Shown piece after piece: positions 8,480 to 10,332 of a stretch of DNA of 10,332 bases (within the stretch, counting starts at the first letter, position 1; the number at the start of each line of letters is the position of its first letter). Under the pieces are notes generated by a model, which made no database searches, had not been told where the DNA came from, and saw only the letters and a list, made by a program, of their open reading frames with translations. Origin of the DNA: Tissierellia bacterium (GTDB taxonomy: Bacteria; Bacillota; Clostridia; Tissierellales; Sedimentibacteraceae); contig JAQVRY010000055.1 of NCBI GenBank assembly GCA_028700795.1, positions 1-10,332 on the forward strand. The letters are read 5' to 3'. The translations under genes were made by a program, and so were the position numbers.

Positions 8480-8543
8480 GACTGCGAAATCTCATCTTTT
8501 AAAACCTGAGATCCTTCGTTACACTCAGGATGACATAAGCGTT

Positions 8544-8577
8544 ATTCGTATCATGGTTATTGACACATGTCACGAAT
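8544..8577 (+). promoter_or_regulatory. Hairpin just before the ybxF ribosome binding site
   Basis: ATTCGT (8544-8549) pairs with ACGAAT (8572-8577). After a 2x2 internal loop, CATG (8552-8555) pairs with CATG (8566-8569), leaving a 10-base loop. The base of the stem ends one base before AAGGAGG (8579-8585), so the Shine-Dalgarno stays free. It could be a protein-binding or stability element. I looked for a kink-turn, the usual ligand of L7Ae proteins, and the internal loop does not fit one. Confidence 0.45.
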
Positions 8578-8591
8578 CAAGGAGGATTGAA

Positions 8592-8825
8592 ATGTTTACG
8601 GATAAAAATATAGTTATTGGAAAGAAGCAGACTTTGAGAGCTTTGTTAAGAGACGAAGCAGAAACAGTTTATTTGTCAAAGGATGCTGATTTGCATGTTA
8701 CTAAGACAATCGCAGATATTTGCAACGAAAAGAATATTGAAATAATCTATTATGATAGTATGAAAGAGCTTGGAAAATCTGTCGGTATTGGCGTAAACGC
8801 AGCGGCTGCTGCCGTTTTAAAATAA
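8592..8825 (+). CDS. ybxF: L7Ae-family ribosomal protein (YbxF type)
   Basis: This 77-residue protein belongs to the L7Ae/L30e family, and in Bacillus the same gene (ybxF, now rplGB) lies between rpoC and rpsL. YbxF binds kink-turn RNA. Family features are the early IIVIGKKQT-like stretch (here NIVIGKKQTLRALL, 6-19), the VYLSKDAD strand and turn (26-33), and the C-terminal SMKELGKSVGIGVNAAAAAV (56-75) matching the family's ELGKACGI pattern. The start is ATG 8592, 6 bases after a perfect AAGGAGG (8579-8585). The frame stays open upstream to an ATG at 8412, but those 60 residues are translated repeat DNA and do not belong to the family. rpsL follows after 26 bases, so the gene heads the ribosomal operon. 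Its exact cellular role is not settled from sequence. Confidence 0.9.
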   Translation: MFTDKNIVIGKKQTLRALLRDEAETVYLSKDADLHVTKTIADICNEKNIEIIYYDSMKELGKSVGIGVNAAAAAVLK

Positions 8826-8851
8826 AATTATAAAAGAAAAGGAGGTTACGA

Positions 8852-9268
8852 ATGCCATCAATTAACCAGTTAGTGAGAAAAGGTAGGGAACAGGTAACTT
8901 ACAAATCCGATTCTCCAGCATTGAATGTAAGCTATAATACTCTTAAGAAGAGAATGAATGAATCAAATTCGCCTCAAAAAAGAGGAGTATGCACATCAGT
9001 AAAAACTGTAACTCCAAAGAAGCCTAATTCAGCACTTAGAAAAATTGCCAGAGTAAAATTAACAACAGGCATGGAGGTTTCAGCATACATCCCTGGTGAA
9101 GGACACAATTTGCAGGAGCATAGTGTTGTTCTTATCAGAGGTGGAAGGGTTAAAGATTTACCAGGGGTTAGATACCATATTGTAAGAGGTACCCTTGATA
9201 CTGCTGGTGTAGCAAAAAGAAAACAAGCAAGATCCAAGTATGGAGTAAAAAGGGAAAAGAAAAAATAA
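8852..9268 (+). CDS. rpsL: 30S ribosomal protein S12
   Basis: S12 sits at the decoding centre of the small subunit and controls accuracy. The 138 residues equal the Firmicutes form, which has about 13 extra residues before PQKRG compared with E. coli (here around 28-40). Conserved signatures are INQLVRKGR at the start, [11 protein letters not shown] (54-64), [18 protein letters not shown] (82-99) and [11 protein letters not shown]56 and K101, the positions where streptomycin resistance changes usually occur, are both wild-type lysines, so sensitivity is predicted. D102 is the residue that is methylthiolated in some bacteria. An AAGGAGG-type site stands 6 bases before the ATG. It is co-transcribed with ybxF upstream and rpsG downstream. 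Confidence 0.98.
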   Translation: MPSINQLVRKGREQVTYKSDSPALNVSYNTLKKRMNESNSPQKRGVCTSVKTVTPKKPNSALRKIARVKLTTGMEVSAYIPGEGHNLQEHSVVLIRGGRVKDLPGVRYHIVRGTLDTAGVAKRKQARSKYGVKREKKK

Positions 9269-9282
9269 TTAGATGATATTCG

Positions 9283-9353
9283 GCACACGCCATAATATAT
9301 ATTATGCTTGATGTGCACGGCGGCATTTAATTGTCGAGTACCTGTGAATTAAA
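9283..9353 (+). promoter_or_regulatory. Structured rpsL-rpsG intercistronic region
   Basis: Two stems are visible in the 109-base gap. GCACA (9283-9287) pairs with TGTGC (9312-9316) and, past an internal loop, CATAAT (9291-9296) pairs with ATTATG (9301-9306), the core of a perfect 16-base palindrome. A second stem pairs TTTAATT (9326-9332) with AATTAAA (9347-9353) around a 14-base loop. Other gaps in this operon are only 26 and 41 bases. In E. coli, S7 binds the rpsL-rpsG gap to repress translation; a similar role here is inference. No terminator U run is present. Confidence 0.5.
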
Positions 9354-9377
9354 ATTATTATTAAGGAGGGAAGCATA

Positions 9378-9848
9378 GTGCCAAGAAAAGGTCACATACC
9401 TAAGAGAGAAGTAATGGTGGACCCTATCTATAAAGATAAGGTTGTTACTAAATTAATAAATCAACTTATGTATGATGGTAAAAAGGGAGTTGCTCAAAGT
9501 ATCGTTTATGGTGCATTTGACATCATGAAGGAAAGAACAGGTGAAGACCCGTTAGAAACTTTTAATAAAGCAATGAACAACATCATGCCTGTGTTGGAAG
9601 TTAAAGCAAGAAGAGTCGGTGGTGCTACTTATCAGGTTCCTATTGAAGTAAGACCTGAAAGAAGACAGACTTTAGGTTTGAGATGGCTTGTAAATTACTC
9701 TCGTAAAAGAGGAGAAAAGACTATGCGTGAGAGGCTTGCAAAAGAATTAATGGATGCAGCCAACAACGTTGGAGCCAGTGTTAAGAAAAGAGAAGATACA
9801 CATAAAATGGCAGAAGCTAACAAAGCATTTGCGCATTTTAGATGGTAA
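9378..9848 (+). CDS. rpsG: 30S ribosomal protein S7
   Basis: S7 nucleates assembly of the 30S head by binding the 3' domain of 16S rRNA and lies near the exit site. The 156 residues match the Firmicutes length. It begins with PRKGHIPKR after a GTG start. The GTG at 9378 is favoured because AAGGAGGG (9363-9370) lies 7 bases upstream and the family's MPRKG begins exactly there. Conserved runs are [56 protein letters not shown], and [19 protein letters not shown] at the end. fusA follows after 41 bases in the same operon. Confidence 0.98.
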   Translation: MPRKGHIPKREVMVDPIYKDKVVTKLINQLMYDGKKGVAQSIVYGAFDIMKERTGEDPLETFNKAMNNIMPVLEVKARRVGGATYQVPIEVRPERRQTLGLRWLVNYSRKRGEKTMRERLAKELMDAANNVGASVKKREDTHKMAEANKAFAHFRW

Positions 9849-9889
9849 TCCTAGACATAAAATGAAAAGCAGCGTGAAGGAGGGAAAAA

Positions 9890-10332
9890 ATGAGAGAATA
9901 TTCTTTAGAGAATACCAGGAATATTGGAATAATGGCGCATATTGATGCAGGAAAAACTACATGCACCGAAAGAATCCTGTTCTATACCGGTAAGATTCAT
10001 AAAGTAGGTGAAACTCATGAAGGTGCAGCACAAATGGACTGGATGGAGCAAGAGCAGGAAAGAGGAATTACAATAACTTCAGCTGCTACTACTTGTAAAT
10101 GGAAAGATGTAAGAGTTAATATCATCGATACACCAGGGCACGTAGACTTCACGGTTGAAGTTGAAAGGTCATTGAGAGTATTGGATGGTGCTGTAGCAAT
10201 ATTTGATGCTAAAATGGGTGTTGAGCCACAGTCAGAAACTGTCTGGAGACAGGCGGATAAATATCATGTGCCAAGAATATGTTTTGTAAACAAGATGGAT
10301 AAAATGGGAGCTAATTTCTTTTATTCAGTTGG
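9890..10332 (+). CDS. fusA: Elongation factor G, 5' part only
   Basis: EF-G is the GTPase that drives translocation on the ribosome. The reading frame runs off the window after 147 full codons of a protein normally near 690 residues, so only the first part of the G domain is seen. The start ATG lies 5 bases after AAGGAGGG (9877-9884). The P-loop AHIDAGKTT is at 16-24, switch I RGITI at 58-62, DTPGH at 80-84 and NKMD at 134-137. All GTP-binding motifs seen are intact. The sequence [16 protein letters not shown] (110-125) is typical of bacterial EF-G. A tetracycline-resistance protection factor would share the fold, but the position after rpsG makes fusA the clear call. Confidence 0.97.
   Translation, partial: MREYSLENTRNIGIMAHIDAGKTTCTERILFYTGKIHKVGETHEGAAQMDWMEQEQERGITITSAATTCKWKDVRVNIIDTPGHVDFTVEVERSLRVLDGAVAIFDAKMGVEPQSETVWRQADKYHVPRICFVNKMDKMGANFFYSV

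Larger units (their letters stand above)
8341..8535. repeat. Compound palindromic dispersed-type repeat in the ybxF leader
   Basis: Outer arms TGTCATTCTGAG (8341-8352) and CTCAGGATGACA (8524-8535) pair over 12 bases with one G-U. CGAAAGAT (8363-8370) then pairs with ATCCTTCG (8511-8518) with one mismatch. Inside lie two hairpins that each present the same 13-base loop sequence CGACCAAAGGGAG. The arms resemble a widespread bacterial palindrome of the TCATTCTGAGCGAAG type; translated in frame it gives EILRYTQDD, a peptide familiar to me from spurious annotations of such repeats. No transposase is encoded, so it would be a non-autonomous, MITE-like or REP-like element. No clear target duplication is visible. 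Copies elsewhere in the genome cannot be tested here. Confidence 0.78.
8146..8591 (+). other. rpoC-ybxF intergenic region (446 bases)
   Basis: No conserved gene is seen here. In order, the gap holds an inverted repeat with GGGGACA/TGTCCCC ends (8151-8218), a strong promoter (8240-8268), about 65 unremarkable AT-rich bases, a compound palindromic repeat (8341-8535), a hairpin (8544-8577) and the ybxF ribosome binding site. With transcription starting near 8275, ybxF would have a leader of about 317 bases, most of it repeat-derived. Confidence 0.75.

Noticed and set aside
8341..8535. CRISPR array or transposase remnant in the rpoC-ybxF gap
   Set aside because: There are only two copies of a 13-base motif with unequal surroundings, no regular spacers, and no transposase-like coding sequence.
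8544..8577. Kink-turn that YbxF could bind
   Set aside because: The 2x2 internal loop lacks the 3-base bulge and the tandem G-A pairs of a kink-turn.
8412..8591. ATG at 8412 as the true ybxF start
   Set aside because: The added 60 residues are translated palindromic repeat and are not part of the L7Ae family; ATG 8592 has a perfect AAGGAGG.
9754..9945. 63-codon plus-strand frame across the rpsG end and fusA start
   Set aside because: It is an alternate-frame shadow of two well-supported genes and has no ribosome binding site of its own.

Overview
The window is a piece of the conserved RNA polymerase and ribosomal protein region of a low-GC Gram-positive bacterium. Gene order is rplL, rpoB, rpoC, a small L7Ae-family gene (ybxF), rpsL, rpsG and the first 443 bases of fusA, all on the + strand. 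The L7Ae-type gene between rpoC and rpsL, the 13-residue insertion in S12, the TTG start of rpoC, the lack of a large trigger-loop insertion in RpoC, and strong AAGGAGG-type ribosome binding sites all point to Firmicutes. The AT-rich bases and the RpoB form (about 40 residues longer than in Bacillus, with an acidic tail) suggest Clostridia or Tissierellia. I cannot resolve the genus.

Layout: rplL (2-382) is followed by a 335-base gap holding a strong hairpin at 403-435 and, further down, a near-ideal promoter (617-645) for rpoBC. rpoB (718-4503) and rpoC (4594-8145) are separated by 90 bases with a small hairpin and an rpoC start whose Shine-Dalgarno and TTG can fold together. A 446-base gap follows rpoC. 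It holds an inverted repeat with GGGGACA/TGTCCCC ends (8151-8218), a second promoter of the same design (8240-8268), and a compound palindromic repeat (8341-8535) placed in the leader of the next operon. ybxF, rpsL, rpsG and fusA then run as a str-type operon with short gaps, except for 109 structured bases between rpsL and rpsG.

Together the genes make the translation factor-binding stalk (L12), the two large catalytic RNA polymerase subunits, two 30S proteins of the decoding and head regions, and elongation factor G, so this is growth-rate-linked core machinery. The genes are ordinary and look intact. I see no defence system, CRISPR array, transposase gene or new pathway here. The points worth a second look are in the non-coding DNA (the compound repeat with two hairpins sharing one loop, the rpoC start hairpin, the rpsL-rpsG structures) and in the repeat-bearing C-terminal tails of RpoB and RpoC.
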